Assembly (NCBI RefSeq): GCF_024160145.1
Contig: NZ_JAMYWQ010000003.1
Coordinates: forward strand, 175,604 to 239,603
Reading direction: 5' to 3'
Length of the DNA stretch: 64,000 nt
Source: Serratia nevei
GTDB lineage: Bacteria; Pseudomonadota; Gammaproteobacteria; Enterobacterales; Enterobacteriaceae
Positions 1 through 8,554 of the stretch are shown in pieces. Positions within the stretch are counted from its first letter, which is position 1. Each line of letters starts with the position of its first letter. A program made the position numbers and the translations under genes. The notes under the pieces were generated by a model that saw nothing but the letters and a program-made list of their open reading frames with translations, was not told where the DNA came from and did not search any database.

Positions 1-1
1 C

Positions 2-1123
2 GCCTGTTTTGTCATGGTCACCACCGAGTTTCTGCCGATTGGCCTGCTGACCAACATCGCCCCCTCGCTCGGCGTCAGCACCGGGACCGCCGGGCTGATG
101 GTCACTATGCCCGGCATCGTGGCGGCGGTGGCCGCCCCCGCATTGAGCCTGATTTCCGGCCGTCTGGATCGACGCTTGCTGATGCTGGGGCTGTCGCTGC
201 TGCTGATCGTCTCCAATCTGGTGGCGGCGCTGGCCGTCAACTTCCCGATGATGCTGCTGGGCCGCGTGCTGCTGGGCATCTGCGTCGGCGGTTTCTGGTC
301 GTTCGCCGCCAACTACGGCCGTCATCTGGTGCCGGAAGCCAGCCAGGGCCGCGCCACCGCGCTGATCCTCAGCGGCGTCTCGGTCGGCGCAGTGTGCGGC
401 GTGCCGGCGGGAGCGCTGATCGGCGATCTGCTCGGCTGGCGCGCCGCCTTCTTCGGCGGCGCGGCGCTGGCGATCGGCGTGCTGCTGGCGCAGCTGCGCT
501 TGCTGACCTCGGTGCCGCCCTCCCGGCCGGTTACGGCGCGCGATTTGGTGCTGCCGCTGCGCCTGCCGATGGCGCGCATCGGTCTGATCGCCATCGTGCT
601 GTTGTTCATCGGCCACTTCGCCGCCTACACCTACCTGCGGCCCCTGCTGCAACAGGTATTCGTGCTCAGCCCGTCGGCGATCTCGCTTCAGCTGTTGGCC
701 TACGGGGCCATCGGCCTGCTGGGTACGTTCCTTGGCGAGCGTCTTGGGGAGTACAGCCTGCGCGCCACCTTTATCCTGATCGCCGCCATGCTGGCAGCCA
801 TCCTCATCGTCTCGCCGCTGCTCAGCGGCCTCGGCGGCGCCACGCTGCTGGTGATGGTCTGGGGATTGGCCTTTGGCGCCGTGCCGGTATGCGCCACCAA
901 CTGGATGTTCACCGCGGTGCCGCAGGCGCCGGAAGCCGGCCAGGCGCTGCTGGTGTGCGTCGTGCAGATCGCGCTGGCCTCGGGCGCGTTGCTGGGCGGC
1001 GAGGTAGTGGACTGGCAGGGCGTCAGCAGCGCCATGCTGTTCGGCGGCGCGCTGATCCTCTCCGCCACGTTGGTGTTCGGCCTCAGCTTGCGCTCCGGCG
1101 CGATTGGCGCTAAACAGTGTTAA
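2..1123 (+). CDS. MFS exporter, 5' end outside window
   Basis: This is an inner-membrane major facilitator of the AraJ/SotB drug and sugar efflux type. The reading frame is open from base 2, so the start lies upstream; the motif VTTEFLPIGLL near the visible start normally lies in the first membrane helix, so only about 20-30 residues are missing. About 12 hydrophobic segments are visible, with a motif-A-like loop SGRLDRRLLM between helices 2 and 3. The substrate cannot be read from sequence. A LysR regulator follows on the same strand 59 bp downstream and may control it. Family assignment is firm; substrate is unknown. Confidence 0.88.
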   Translation, partial: ACFVMVTTEFLPIGLLTNIAPSLGVSTGTAGLMVTMPGIVAAVAAPALSLISGRLDRRLLMLGLSLLLIVSNLVAALAVNFPMMLLGRVLLGICVGGFWSFAANYGRHLVPEASQGRATALILSGVSVGAVCGVPAGALIGDLLGWRAAFFGGAALAIGVLLAQLRLLTSVPPSRPVTARDLVLPLRLPMARIGLIAIVLLFIGHFAAYTYLRPLLQQVFVLSPSAISLQLLAYGAIGLLGTFLGERLGEYSLRATFILIAAMLAAILIVSPLLSGLGGATLLVMVWGLAFGAVPVCATNWMFTAVPQAPEAGQALLVCVVQIALASGALLGGEVVDWQGVSSAMLFGGALILSATLVFGLSLRSGAIGAKQC

Positions 1124-1182
1124 TCCTTATTTATCCGCAGAAACGCGCCCCGGCCGCCGCCGGGACGTTGTGCTGAGAGCCT

Positions 1183-2076
1183 ATGGATCATCATTTACTC
1201 GCCATCCGGGTGTTCAACCGCGTAGTAGAAACCGGCGGCTTCACCCGCGCCGCCGATTCGCTGGGCATGCCGAAGGCCACGGTCACCAAGCTGATCCAGA
1301 ATCTGGAGGATCACCTGCAGACCAAGCTGTTTCAGCGCACCACCCGCAGCGTGTCGGTCACCCGCGAAGGCGAATGCTATTACCAGAATACGGTGAAATG
1401 GCTGGCGGATTTGGAGCAGGTGGAAGGCTGCCTGACCGAATCGCAAAGCTCTCCGCAGGGCGTGCTGCGCATCGACACCGGCGGCGGCACCGCACGCCGG
1501 CTGCTGTTGCCCGCCCTGCCCGATTTTCTGGCGCGCTACCCGCAAATACAGATCGATCTGAGCGTCGGCGACCGCGTGATCGATCTCATTAGCGACAGCA
1601 CCGACTGCGTGATCCGCAGCGGCCCGCTGGCCGATTCCAGCCTGATCGCCCGCCGCCTGTTCGATCTGGACTGGGTAAGCTGCGCGACCCCGGCCTACCT
1701 GGCATGCCACGGCACCCCCCACCACCCGTGCGATCTGGAGCAGGGTTTTCCGATGGTGCACTATCGCCATCCGGTCAACGACCGCATCCATCCGCAACGC
1801 TATGTCGAGCGCGGCAAAGAGATCGCCATCCAGCAACGCTATCCGGTCAGCATCAACGAAGGCAACGCGCTGCTGGCGGCGAGCCTGGCCGGGTTGGGCA
1901 TCATCCAGACCTATCGCTTTATGGCGCAGCCGCACCTCGACAGCGGTGAGCTGGTCAGCCTGCTGCACGACTGGCAGCCGCCGCCGGAGCAGATGTACGT
2001 GGTTTACCCTTCCAACCGCCACCTCAGCGGCAAGCTGCGGGCGTTTATCGACTGGGCGGTGGAGACATTTCATTAA
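1183..2076 (+). CDS. LysR-family transcriptional regulator
   Basis: This 297-residue protein has the usual LysR layout: an N-terminal winged helix-turn-helix (about residues 4-62, with GGFTRAADSLGMPKATVTK as the recognition region) and a C-terminal effector-binding domain. The start ATG follows MFS exporter DNA with no strong Shine-Dalgarno. It lies in the same orientation as the exporter rather than divergent from it, so it could be co-transcribed with the exporter. It is of the CrgA-like subgroup that often regulates nearby efflux or oxidoreductase genes. The inducer is unknown. Confidence 0.9.
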   Translation: MDHHLLAIRVFNRVVETGGFTRAADSLGMPKATVTKLIQNLEDHLQTKLFQRTTRSVSVTREGECYYQNTVKWLADLEQVEGCLTESQSSPQGVLRIDTGGGTARRLLLPALPDFLARYPQIQIDLSVGDRVIDLISDSTDCVIRSGPLADSSLIARRLFDLDWVSCATPAYLACHGTPHHPCDLEQGFPMVHYRHPVNDRIHPQRYVERGKEIAIQQRYPVSINEGNALLAASLAGLGIIQTYRFMAQPHLDSGELVSLLHDWQPPPEQMYVVYPSNRHLSGKLRAFIDWAVETFH

Positions 2077-2129
2077 CCGCTCTCGCCGGCTATAGTGGCT
2101 TATCTTCCGGGCAACGAAATGGTCGCACC

Positions 2130-2591
2130 ATGCGTATCGAACCTTTGCCGGCACATCGCCGGCGTATTGACGAACTGGCCGAGTTACTGCATCAGGAATG
2201 GGGCGCCTTTGCGCAATGGAGCAGCCGCGACACCATCAGCCAGCGTCTGGCCGAACGCTGCGCGCCCGGGCAGCGGGGCGTCGTGCTGTTGGCGCTGTCG
2301 CCGCAACAACAGATTCTCGGTACCGCCAGCCTGACGTTGTATGAACTGGCGGATAAACCGGAGCGCCAATACTGGCTGAGCGAAGTCTTCACTCACCCGC
2401 AGCACCGCGGCCAAGGCATTGCCCGTCGCCTGATTGCACGCTGCGTCGAACACGGCCGGGCCCAAGGCATAGACGAACTCTATTTGTACACGCCCGATCA
2501 GCAGGCGCTGTATCAGAAACTCGGCTGGCGCTCGCTGGAGCAACGCCAGATCGCCGGCGAAGCCGTCACGGTGATGAGCCGCACGTTGTAG
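2130..2591 (+). CDS. GNAT-family N-acetyltransferase
   Basis: This 153-residue soluble acyl-CoA-dependent acetyltransferase has the acetyl-CoA binding motif A as QHRGQGIARRL (about residues 92-102) and a C-terminal YQKLGW motif (about residues 130-135), both typical of GNAT folds. The start ATG at 2130 is chosen because the protein begins directly with the first strand (MRIEPLPAHR). It lies 53 bp after the LysR gene and 54 bp before yajD. Substrate unknown. Confidence 0.85.
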   Translation: MRIEPLPAHRRRIDELAELLHQEWGAFAQWSSRDTISQRLAERCAPGQRGVVLLALSPQQQILGTASLTLYELADKPERQYWLSEVFTHPQHRGQGIARRLIARCVEHGRAQGIDELYLYTPDQQALYQKLGWRSLEQRQIAGEAVTVMSRTL

Positions 2592-2645
2592 CCGCACGCA
2601 GTGTGTTATTATTTGCCGCATAGTGATTCACGACGGACGACCACC

Positions 2646-2987
2646 ATGGCCTATATCCCCAAAAACTATGCGAAGCTGGAAACCGGCTACCGCGAAAAAG
2701 CGCTGAAACTGTTCCCTTGGGTGTGCGGGCGCTGCTCGCGCGAGTTCGTTTATTCCAACCTGCGCGAACTGACGGTGCACCACATCGATCACGATCACAG
2801 CAACAACCCGGAAGACGGCAGCAACTGGGAAATGCTGTGCCTGTATTGCCACGACCACGAGCACTCGAAATACACCGAGGCCGATCAATACGGTTCGACG
2901 GTGGTGGCCGGTGAAGACGCGCAGAAAGATGTCGGCGTCGCCACCCACAACCCGTTCGCCAACCTGAAGGCGATGATGAAGAAATAA
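2646..2987 (+). CDS. yajD: YajD, HNH nuclease-fold protein
   Basis: This 113-residue protein matches E. coli YajD almost throughout. The HNH-type zinc site is visible: CxxC at residues 27-30, the HHIDHDH block at 45-51, Asn60, and the CLYCHDHEH block at 65-73. The start is set at ATG 2646 because it begins MAYIPKNYAK as in relatives; an in-frame extension to 2601 has no homology. Biological role is uncharacterised; nuclease activity is inferred from the fold only. The AT-rich inverted repeat at 2996-3028 follows the stop. Confidence 0.93.
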   Translation: MAYIPKNYAKLETGYREKALKLFPWVCGRCSREFVYSNLRELTVHHIDHDHSNNPEDGSNWEMLCLYCHDHEHSKYTEADQYGSTVVAGEDAQKDVGVATHNPFANLKAMMKK

Positions 2988-2995
2988 TGTCGGCA

Positions 2996-3028
2996 ACAGC
3001 TTAATAAGTAACTAACTTATTAAGCTGT
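2996..3028. repeat. 14-bp AT-rich inverted repeat (TTAATAAG type)
   Basis: ACAGCTTAATAAGT at 2996-3009 is perfectly inverted as ACTTATTAAGCTGT at 3015-3028 around five bases. The stem is AT-rich and has no following T-run, so it is a poor terminator. It contains the same TTAATAAG word that recurs before the ParA-like gene and again near 19.9 kb. An operator or partition-type binding site is the favoured reading, by inference. Confidence 0.6.
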
Positions 3029-3216
3029 CAAATTAATAAAACCCGCCACCGCATCGCCATTTCCCAGAGAATTCCTACTTACCCATCCGGCCCATGCACC
3101 GCAAAATAAGCTGCGTAGTTAACGACATACTGGCTTGGCAAGCCGCCGCAGTTGGTGCATATTGTTCGCGAGTTGTTGTTGTTAACCTGTTTGATTATCA
3201 ACCTAACAAGCACATT

Positions 3217-3245
3217 AACTTAATAAGTTATCAGCTTAATAACTT
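3217..3245. repeat. Paired TTAATAAG motifs upstream of the ParA-like gene
   Basis: AACTTAATAAGTT (3217-3229) is an odd-length palindrome, and AGCTTAATAACTT (3233-3245) repeats it imperfectly 16 bp further on. Together they end 13 bp before the ParA-like start codon, where an autoregulatory operator or centromere-like site would be expected. The spacing of about 1.5 helical turns fits a multimeric ribbon-helix-helix binder, which is inference. Confidence 0.5.
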
Positions 3246-3258
3246 GAGAGATGGCAGC

Positions 3259-3894
3259 ATGATTGTTCTGATTGGCTCGCAAAAAGGCGGCGTCGGCAAA
3301 TCGACGAAAGCGGTGAATATCGCCGGGTATCTGATTCTCAAGCAAGGCAAGACGGCGATCATCGTCGACGCCGACGACCAGAAATCGATCATGACCTGGT
3401 ACAACGACCGTCAGAATGTCGAAGGGCTGCCGCACATTCCGGTGGTGGCCGCCTCGGGCAAAATCAAGGAAACGCTGCTGGAGCTCGATCGCCATTACGA
3501 CTACGTGATCGTCGACACCGCCGGCCGCGACAGCGCCGAATTGCGTTCCGGGCTGCTGGCCGCCGATCTGTTCCTCTCGCCGCTGCGCCCTTCGCAAATG
3601 GATCTCGACACCGTCGGCTATCTGTCGGAGATGTTCTCCACCGCGCAGGAATATAACGAGAAGGTCAAAGGCTACATCGTGCTGAACATGTGCCCGACCA
3701 ATATCTTCATCAATGAAGCCAACGAAGCGGCGCAGGTGCTGAGCGAATACCCGGAGTTCACGCTGGTGAGCCACCGCCTGTGCGACCGCAAGATTTACCG
3801 CGACGCCTGGGGCGAAGCCATCACCGTGCATGAGGCGAACAACGAAAAGGCGCAGACCGAAATTGAATGTCTGGTGAAAGAGGTGATCCTGTGA
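3259..3894 (+). CDS. Chromosomal ParA-like P-loop ATPase
   Basis: This 211-residue ParA/MinD-superfamily ATPase has the deviant Walker A KGGVGKS at residues 9-15, the DADDQ segment near residue 38 and the VIVDTAGRD switch II region. It lacks an N-terminal helix-turn-helix, so it resembles small type Ib ParA/ParF-like proteins. The ATG at 3259 is preferred over the 3094 extension because the beta strand MIVLIGSQKGG starts there and GAGAG precedes it. A downstream small gene overlaps the stop by GTGA, the usual ParF-ParG architecture. It is probably a DNA- or cargo-positioning ATPase; whether it acts on the chromosome is unknown. Confidence 0.85.
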   Translation: MIVLIGSQKGGVGKSTKAVNIAGYLILKQGKTAIIVDADDQKSIMTWYNDRQNVEGLPHIPVVAASGKIKETLLELDRHYDYVIVDTAGRDSAELRSGLLAADLFLSPLRPSQMDLDTVGYLSEMFSTAQEYNEKVKGYIVLNMCPTNIFINEANEAAQVLSEYPEFTLVSHRLCDRKIYRDAWGEAITVHEANNEKAQTEIECLVKEVIL

Positions 3895-4193
3895 AGAAAC
3901 GCACCCCCACCCACCGCATGTCGGAAGACGAATTCATCAACAGCGCCACCTCGCACACGCTGCCGGTGGCGGCGCCCGCGCCGGAAGCCAAACCGGCCGG
4001 CCGCAAGCGCACCTACAAGGCGATCTCCGTCAGCCTGACGGACAACCACATTGACGCCGTCGATGAGGTGATCGTCCAGGCGGCACGCAGCGGCATCGTG
4101 CGTATCACCCGCTCCGACATCATCAAGCTGGCGATCGACGGGCTGGCGGAGAAAAACGAAGCGCAGCTGCTGGAACTGCTGAAGAAACTCTGA
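3891..4193 (+). CDS. Small ParA partner, probable ribbon-helix-helix protein
   Basis: This 100-residue protein starts with GTG inside the stop of the ParA-like gene (GTGA overlap), so the two are translationally coupled. The first 40 residues are basic and Pro/Ala rich and look disordered; residues about 43-100 (KAISVSLTDNHIDAVDEV, then a long helix and ITRSDIIKLAIDGL) have the strand-helix-helix pattern of RHH dimers. This is the ParG-like design: flexible tail to stimulate the ATPase, RHH body to bind repeated DNA. Function is inferred from layout; no sequence match is claimed. Confidence 0.7.
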   Translation: MKKRTPTHRMSEDEFINSATSHTLPVAAPAPEAKPAGRKRTYKAISVSLTDNHIDAVDEVIVQAARSGIVRITRSDIIKLAIDGLAEKNEAQLLELLKKL

Positions 4194-4240
4194 CCGCACG
4201 GCAACCGCCGGCCAAGGCAGCCGGCGAGTTGTCATCATCT

Positions 4241-4996
4241 TCAGTTCCCCGCCACTGCGCATTGGTAGTCCTGAATTTCACCGGCCGAGCCCAGGTTCAG
4301 ATCGGTCAGCTTCAAACGGTTTGCCAACAACAGCATCTCGCCCTGCGGGCTGACCGCCAGCGCCAGGCCATAATTAGCCATACTGTCGCCCTGCTCACTC
4401 ACATAGTTTTGCAGCAAACGGAACGGGTCTTCTTTCGTTAAATCAGTACCCGCCAATTTTCTGGCCAGATATTGATGGCCAACCAATTTTACCGCCAGCG
4501 GCCGCCATTGCTGGTCTAATTGCTGCACCTGTTCCCCCAGTGCGTTATAGACATCCTGACGCAGGCAGGCAACGTGAATATGCAGTTGATTCTGAGAACG
4601 GCCATATTTCGAATTGATCGCCAGAGAAACCCACGCGTCTTTTAACGGTTTACCCAGCTCGCCGGATATATGTTCGCGGTTATTCCAGGCCTGGGCGAAA
4701 TAAGGCGGCGCCTGCTCCGTCTGCAATACCGGGCTCTCGATGCCGCTGACCTTGTCGGTTGGCATCACCAGATCGTGGTAAGGGCCTTTGTTGTCCTTAA
4801 ACAGCACATAACCTTCGGTTAAATCGACCTTTAGGCAGGGCGCCGGATCGTTGTTCTGCTGCTGATTGGGCACGCACTGTTGGCTGACTATCTGCCACAG
4901 CGCATTGGGGTTGCCGCGCCCGAAGAACCACCACAGCACCACGGCCAGCAGCAAAATGACAAGCAAAATAATTAATAGTCTGAAAAGCCTTTTCAT
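4241..4996 (-). CDS. cdh: CDP-diacylglycerol diphosphatase
   Basis: This 251-residue protein has the same length as E. coli Cdh. It hydrolyses CDP-diacylglycerol to CMP and phosphatidate, a phospholipid salvage step at the inner membrane. An N-terminal anchor (residues about 4-24, very hydrophobic) precedes the CVPNQQQN motif, the SLAINSKYGRSQNQLHIH block with the HIT-like HxH catalytic pair, and the C-terminal EIQDYQC. The gene is monocistronic, convergent with the ParA partner and divergent from the hydrolase at 5225. Confidence 0.92.
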   Translation of the reverse strand: MKRLFRLLIILLVILLLAVVLWWFFGRGNPNALWQIVSQQCVPNQQQNNDPAPCLKVDLTEGYVLFKDNKGPYHDLVMPTDKVSGIESPVLQTEQAPPYFAQAWNNREHISGELGKPLKDAWVSLAINSKYGRSQNQLHIHVACLRQDVYNALGEQVQQLDQQWRPLAVKLVGHQYLARKLAGTDLTKEDPFRLLQNYVSEQGDSMANYGLALAVSPQGEMLLLANRLKLTDLNLGSAGEIQDYQCAVAGN

Positions 4997-5224
4997 CGCG
5001 ACGTCCTGTTTATCTATTCGATACCGAAAGGAACATCAGCATAAACCAAGGTTTTTGTGTCGACCAGAATATTATCCTTAATGTCACCTTTCATTGACTT
5101 CTTGTTATCAAAACAAATTAAAAATAAGCGCGCGCCTGAGTAATTTAAGGTAAATTAATACCGCGAGTTGAATATGAGTGTGATATAAGCAGCCGGGAAT
5201 ATCTTTATATAAGGAACCGATAAG

Positions 5225-6034
5225 ATGCCAACGATGGGCAAATCCCTGCATTACCTCGACGTGGGTTCAGGTTTTCCGTTGCTGTTGGGCCACAGCTATT
5301 TGTTCGATCTGAACATGTGGGCGCCGCAGTTTGAAGCGCTGGCTAAACGCTACCGTCTGATCGTGCCGGATCTCTGGGGCCACGGCGACTCACCGGCGCT
5401 GCCGGCCGGGCGAAACAGCCTGTCGGATATCGCCGCCGATCATTTGGCGCTGATGGATCATTTGGATATTGAAGAATTCGGTATCGTCGGCCTGTCCGTC
5501 GGTGGTATGTGGGGCGCCGAGCTGGCAGCACTGGCGCCGGAGCGGGTCAAGGTGCTGGCGCTGATGGACAGCTACCTGGGCGACGAAACGCCGGAGGCGC
5601 GGCAGCGCTATATGGGCATGCTGGCCGACGTTGAACAGGCCGGCGCCATCACTTCGCCACTGCTGGAATATATCGCCGCGCAGTTCTATTCCGACGAAGT
5701 GCCCGATGCGTTGTCACAGCCATTGCTGGCCCATCTGCAGAGCCTGCCCGCCGATCGCCTGCGCGAGAGCATCGTGCCGCTGGGCCGGATGATCTTCGGC
5801 CGCCCCGACAAGCTGGCGCTGCTGGAAAAAGTCACCGCCGCCTGCATCGTCATCACCGGCGCACAGGATAAGCCGCGCCCGCCGGCGGAAGGCCAGCGCA
5901 TGGCGGATCTTCTCGGCTGTCGGCACGTACAGATCCCCAACGCCGGGCACATCAGCAACAAGGAAAACCCGACGGCGGTCAACGAAACGCTGCTGGCGTT
6001 TCTGGCTGAAAACACCACCCCGCTGTTCTGGTAA
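5225..6034 (+). CDS. Alpha/beta hydrolase
   Basis: This 269-residue soluble hydrolase has the nucleophile elbow GLSVGG (Ser91), a likely acid in ITGAQDKPR and the catalytic His242 in NAGHISNKENP. The oxyanion region is GHSYLFD near residue 23. It resembles the 3-oxoadipate enol-lactonase/haloperoxidase branch, but there is no catabolic neighbour to support a specific substrate. The AT-rich 228-bp upstream region shared with cdh probably holds divergent promoters. A GC-rich hairpin follows the stop. Confidence 0.85.
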   Translation: MPTMGKSLHYLDVGSGFPLLLGHSYLFDLNMWAPQFEALAKRYRLIVPDLWGHGDSPALPAGRNSLSDIAADHLALMDHLDIEEFGIVGLSVGGMWGAELAALAPERVKVLALMDSYLGDETPEARQRYMGMLADVEQAGAITSPLLEYIAAQFYSDEVPDALSQPLLAHLQSLPADRLRESIVPLGRMIFGRPDKLALLEKVTAACIVITGAQDKPRPPAEGQRMADLLGCRHVQIPNAGHISNKENPTAVNETLLAFLAENTTPLFW

Positions 6035-6040
6035 GATTCT

Positions 6041-6058
6041 CCGGGCCGCCTGGCCCGG
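6041..6058. terminator. Convergent terminator hairpin
   Basis: CCGGGCC at 6041-6047 pairs with GGCCCGG at 6052-6058 around four bases. It lies between the stop of the hydrolase and the stop of the ModA-like gene, so it can serve both strands; there is no strong T-run. Confidence 0.55.
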
Positions 6059-6062
6059 CGAG

Positions 6063-6788
6063 TCATTCCGTGCGCCGCATAAATCCGTGCCGGCTCAGGA
6101 TTTCCTGCCCCTGTTCGCTCAAGATAAATGCGGCCAACCGCTGTGCGCCGTCCTCCAACAGGCATAAACCGTAATCCGCCTCAATGTCCAGCGGCGGCAG
6201 CAACGGCCGCACCGCCAACGCAGGGTAAACCGCCAACGCCGGAGCATAGCTGGCGTAGCCGAGAAAAATATCCGCCTGCCCGCCGGCGATCAGATACTCC
6301 GCCGCCAGCCGGCCCGCCGGCACCGGCGCGGAGTCGATGCCGCCCACTAACGGCAGCGCCCGGCGGCGCAACGCTTCCCCTTGCCCCGGCCAGTATTGCT
6401 CACAGCGCTCGAAAAGCCGCTGCGCATAATCGCCGGAGGGATCGGCCCCCGGCGTCGAGGTGGCAAGGCGCCAGCGCGGGTCGAACAGCACCTCCGGCAG
6501 CGGACGCCCGGTGAGCGCCGGCACGTTGCGTACCGTAGCGCAGAGCCGGTTACGCGCAAAAACCTGCACTGCGCCCGCCATCCCAAGATCCGCCAGCCTT
6601 TGCGGGTGCGCCAGGTTGGCCGAAGCGAACAGCTGTGGCCGCTCGCCGTTCTCTATCCGTTGGCGCAACAACCCCGCAGGGCCGAATTCCGCCGTGACTT
6701 TTTGCCCGATGTGCCGCTGAAACGCCGACAGCAGCGGCGCAAACGCCAGCCGCAGGCTGCCGGCGGCAAACAGCAGGATATCACTCAT
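6063..6788 (-). CDS. ModA-like oxyanion-binding protein without signal peptide
   Basis: This 241-residue protein has the fold signature of molybdate/tungstate binding proteins: LLFAAGSLRLAF at the very start (the first strand of mature ModA), AEFGPAGLLRQRIENG, then a domain-swap region and a C-terminal FILSEQGQEILSRHGF. Normal ModA proteins carry a signal peptide before this point; here the frame begins at ATG 6788 (or 6791) and no hydrophobic leader precedes it. ATG 6788 is chosen for its GGAG at seven bases. It overlaps the ATPase gene by 8 bp and is the last gene of the ModE-linked operon. A cytoplasmic oxyanion-binding role is inferred. Confidence 0.78.
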   Translation of the reverse strand: MSDILLFAAGSLRLAFAPLLSAFQRHIGQKVTAEFGPAGLLRQRIENGERPQLFASANLAHPQRLADLGMAGAVQVFARNRLCATVRNVPALTGRPLPEVLFDPRWRLATSTPGADPSGDYAQRLFERCEQYWPGQGEALRRRALPLVGGIDSAPVPAGRLAAEYLIAGGQADIFLGYASYAPALAVYPALAVRPLLPPLDIEADYGLCLLEDGAQRLAAFILSEQGQEILSRHGFMRRTE

Positions 6789-7560
6789 CATGTCGCTCCA
6801 GTTGGCTGCGATACAACGGCACCAGCGTGGCATAGCGGCGGCCCGCCACCGTCAGCGGCACCCGTTCGATAGCCAGTTCGAACAGGGGCGACAGAGACTG
6901 CGCCGTTAACACCTCGCGGCAGGGCCCGAGCCGGCTGCGCCCTTCTTTGCCCAGCAATAAGGCCCGATCGGCCACCGCGTGGGCATGGTTCGGCTGGTGC
7001 GTGGAGAACACCACCGCCAACTGCTGCTCCCGTGCCAGGCGAGCCATCAGGCTCAACACCCGATCCTGGTAATGCAGATCCAGCGCCGAAGTCGGTTCAT
7101 CCAGAATCAACACCTCGCAGCGCATCGCCAACGCGCGCGCGATCATCACCAACTGGCGCTGGCCGCCGGATAGGCTGCCGAATTCACGCGCAGCCAGCCC
7201 CTGCAAATCCAACGATTGCAACGCTTCTCTCGCCAGCCGATGGTCCTCGGCTGACGGTGAACGGAACAGGCCGACATGGCGCGCCCGCCCCATCAATACG
7301 ATATCCAGCACCCGATAGGCGAACGGCGGCGCAAAGTGCTGCGGGACAAAGCCCATCTCACCGTGGCGCTCAATCTCGCCGGACTGCGGCGTCAGGCTGC
7401 CTAACAACAGCTGCAACAGCGTGCTCTTGCCGCGCCCATTCGGGCCCAATACCGCCAGCACCTCGCCGCGCCGCAGCTGTACATCCAGCCGTTGGAACAG
7501 CGGTGCCCCGCCCGGCCAGGCGAAATGCACACCCCTGGCGGCCAATAAGGTGTCAGTCAT
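6781..7560 (-). CDS. ABC transporter ATPase, MolC/FecE type
   Basis: This 259-residue ATPase powers import through the adjacent FecCD-type permease. The Walker A GPNGRGKS is at residues 39-46, signature LSGGQ at 130-134, Walker B LILDEP at 151-156 and the switch His at 188. The arginine inside the Walker A is unusual but tolerated by the GxxxxGKS pattern. The gene overlaps the permease by 8 bp and the ModA-like gene by 8 bp, giving tight coupling. Family members serve siderophores, B12 or molybdate; the ModE operator and ModA-like neighbour favour molybdate/tungstate. Confidence 0.88.
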   Translation of the reverse strand: MTDTLLAARGVHFAWPGGAPLFQRLDVQLRRGEVLAVLGPNGRGKSTLLQLLLGSLTPQSGEIERHGEMGFVPQHFAPPFAYRVLDIVLMGRARHVGLFRSPSAEDHRLAREALQSLDLQGLAAREFGSLSGGQRQLVMIARALAMRCEVLILDEPTSALDLHYQDRVLSLMARLAREQQLAVVFSTHQPNHAHAVADRALLLGKEGRSRLGPCREVLTAQSLSPLFELAIERVPLTVAGRRYATLVPLYRSQLERHDE

Positions 7561-8554
7561 GCCAGCCTCTCACTTGCGCGCGGCGCAGCAGCAGCGCGAA
7601 CAGCGGCGCGCCAATCAGCGCGGTCAGAATGCCCAGCGGGATTTCGCTGCTGCTCAGCGTGCGCGCCAAATCGTCGATCACCAACATGTACAGCGCGCCC
7701 AGGCAAAGCGCAGCCGGCAGCAGACGCCGATGATCCGGCCCCACCAGCCGCCTCGCCACGTGCGGGATCACCAGACCGACCCAACCGATGCTGCCGCTGA
7801 CTGCCACCTGGGCCGCCACGATGGCGGCGCACAGCGTCAAAATCAGCCAGCGGGTGCGCTCAACGTTGATGCCCAATGCGCCGGCATCCTCATCGCCCAA
7901 CGACAGCAGATTGATGCGCCAACGCAGCGCCAGCAGCAAGCCGCCGGCCGACAGCAAAGGCACAAACAGCATCAGCAGCTTTTGCCGATCGGCGGTGGCA
8001 AAGCTGCCGAGCAGCCAGAACACGATGCTCGGCAGTTTTTCTTCGGTATCCGCCAGATATTGCATCAGGCTGACGCAGGCGGAGAAGAAACCGCTGAGGA
8101 TCACCCCCGCCAGTACCAAAGAGAGAATATTGCGCCGTGCAATCGCGCTGGTGAGAGTGAAAATCAGCAGCAGCGCCGCCATGCCGAAAACAAAAGCCGA
8201 CAGCAACAGTGCCGCCAACGGCAGGCTGAGCAGAATAGCCAGCGTGCCGCCAAACGCCGCGCCGGAAGACACGCCGATGATATGCGGATCGACCAGCGGG
8301 TTGCGAAAGACGCCCTGCAAAGCCGCGCCGCACAGGGCCAGCGCCGCGCCGGCGCCCATCGCCAACAGCACCCGCGGCACGCGCACCCCCAGGATCACCT
8401 GGCGTTGGATAGCATCGATGCCTGCATAATGCTGCCCGGTGAACGGCTCCAGCAAAATCATCAGGCTGTGCGTCATCGGCACCTGAAAGCGGCCAACGCC
8501 GAGCGAAAACAGCGCGCAGCACAGCGTCAACAACGCCAGCCAGCCCAGCCTCAT
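7553..8554 (-). CDS. FecCD-type ABC permease, MolB-like
   Basis: This 333-residue polytopic inner-membrane protein has about 10 hydrophobic helices and family motifs RVPRVLLAMGAGAALALCGAALQ and GWVGLVIPHVARRLVGPDHR. The ATG at 8554 overlaps the binding-protein stop by ATGA, so the 37-codon upstream extension is rejected. It forms the channel with the ATPase encoded next. In this permease family substrate is set by the binding protein; context points to molybdate or tungstate, as in MolBC of Haemophilus. Confidence 0.88.
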   Translation of the reverse strand: MRLGWLALLTLCCALFSLGVGRFQVPMTHSLMILLEPFTGQHYAGIDAIQRQVILGVRVPRVLLAMGAGAALALCGAALQGVFRNPLVDPHIIGVSSGAAFGGTLAILLSLPLAALLLSAFVFGMAALLLIFTLTSAIARRNILSLVLAGVILSGFFSACVSLMQYLADTEEKLPSIVFWLLGSFATADRQKLLMLFVPLLSAGGLLLALRWRINLLSLGDEDAGALGINVERTRWLILTLCAAIVAAQVAVSGSIGWVGLVIPHVARRLVGPDHRRLLPAALCLGALYMLVIDDLARTLSSSEIPLGILTALIGAPLFALLLRRAQVRGWHD

